A stretch of DNA of 64,000 nucleotides from Candidatus Roseilinea sp. Its GTDB lineage: Bacteria > Chloroflexota > Anaerolineae > J036 > Brachytrichaceae. The stretch lies in contig AP024676.1 of NCBI GenBank assembly GCA_025998955.1, forward strand, positions 3,782,001-3,846,000, given 5' to 3'. The number at the start of each line of letters is the position of its first letter. Position 1 is the first letter of the stretch. Of the stretch, positions 63,718-64,000 are shown in pieces. A program made the translations under genes and the position numbers. The notes beneath the pieces are model-generated. The model worked only from the letters and a program-made list of their open reading frames with translations. It was not told the DNA's origin and ran no database searches.

Positions 63718-63735
63718 TTCAGGAGGAGAAACGCA

Positions 63736-64000
63736 ATGGAACAAATCTTGAGCGTAGCATTCGCGCTGGCGCTGATCGTACATACGCTGCTGCTGGGCGT
63801 CGCAGTATGGCGCGTGCTGCGTGGCGATAATGCCGTGGATCGCTTGCTGAGCGTGGAGCTGGTGAGCGTGCTGGCGCTGTGTGTATTCCTGTTGATCACG
63901 CTGATTACCGACGAGAGCATCTACATGGACGTGGCGCTGGCGCTTGCTGCGCTCGGGTTCATCGGCACGTTAGCACTGGCGAAGTATCTGGCCGACCAAC
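63736..64000 (+). CDS. mrpF: Mrp antiporter subunit F (cut by window edge)
   Basis: The first 88 codons are in the window: three membrane helices with AVWRVLRGDNAVDRLLSVELVSV and YMDVALALAALGFIGTLALAKYL, the MrpF pattern. AGGAGG lies 10 bases before the ATG. It follows mrpD directly; mrpE, normally between D and F, is absent here. mrpG would be expected downstream of the window. Confidence 0.9.
   Translation, partial: MEQILSVAFALALIVHTLLLGVAVWRVLRGDNAVDRLLSVELVSVLALCVFLLITLITDESIYMDVALALAALGFIGTLALAKYLADQ

Overview
This 64 kb window is high-G+C bacterial chromosome. Gene content fits a member of the phylum Chloroflexota, perhaps an Anaerolineae-like lineage. That placement is an inference from the mix of genes: F420 biosynthesis (cofC/cofD), Rex, many lipoprotein solute-binding proteins with Pro/Ala linkers, a GPP34 protein, a cobalamin-linked MetV-MetF fusion, an Mrp antiporter, and abundant intergenic heptamer repeats. 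There is no rRNA, no CRISPR array, and no recognisable phage or transposase gene. One tRNA (Pro-GGG) is present.

Layout. 1-1.8 kb: start of a lipoprotein hydrolase, a small lipoprotein and rex. 1.9-8 kb: glycosyltransferase and MobA-like nucleotidyltransferase, facing a four-gene minus-strand run (MBL hydrolase, solute-binding lipoprotein, cofD, cofC). 8-12 kb: trxA, mreB-mreC, proC. 11.7-13.3 kb: MetV-MetF fusion plus cobU. 13.5-19.2 kb: ATP-grasp protein, PAP2, glycosyltransferases, MFS exporter. 19.2-26 kb: a structured non-coding stretch, then a peptide-type ABC importer with a fused double ATPase. 26.2-32.5 kb: a TetR-controlled fatty-acid beta-oxidation set resembling fadE-fadN-fadA. 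32.5-38.5 kb: a second, complete five-gene peptide ABC importer on the minus strand. 38.7-43 kb: a processive glycosyltransferase, twin bifunctional-nuclease-family genes and a beta-CASP nuclease. 43-47.8 kb: tRNA-Pro, metG behind an apparent leader-peptide attenuator, a polyprenyl sugar transferase and GPP34. 48-51.7 kb: a split Tm-1-like pair, a Crp/Fnr regulator, a DUF2892 protein and a cupin. 51.8-56 kb: TPP riboswitch with tenA, DUF6882, a TIM-barrel protein and an FAD oxidoreductase. 56.2-58.6 kb: a Mn-type yybP-ykoY riboswitch with twin CaCA exchangers. 58.7-64 kb: mrpAB, C, D and F, cut by the window edge.

The most unusual signal is not a gene. At least fourteen places carry locus-specific arrays of degenerate 7-bp units, often as two opposed arms able to form long hairpins. 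They sit between genes, form the C-terminal codons of several proteins, and twice lie in frame inside large proteins (the FadN-like linker and an MrpA loop). One pair of opposed arms brackets a shortened four-helix-bundle (S23/Avd-type) gene, which suggests a link between that family and the repeats. Other notable signals are the metG attenuator logic, a candidate structured RNA of about 200 nt at 19.3-19.5 kb, tandem TetR operators, and the manganese riboswitch in front of exchangers usually annotated for calcium.
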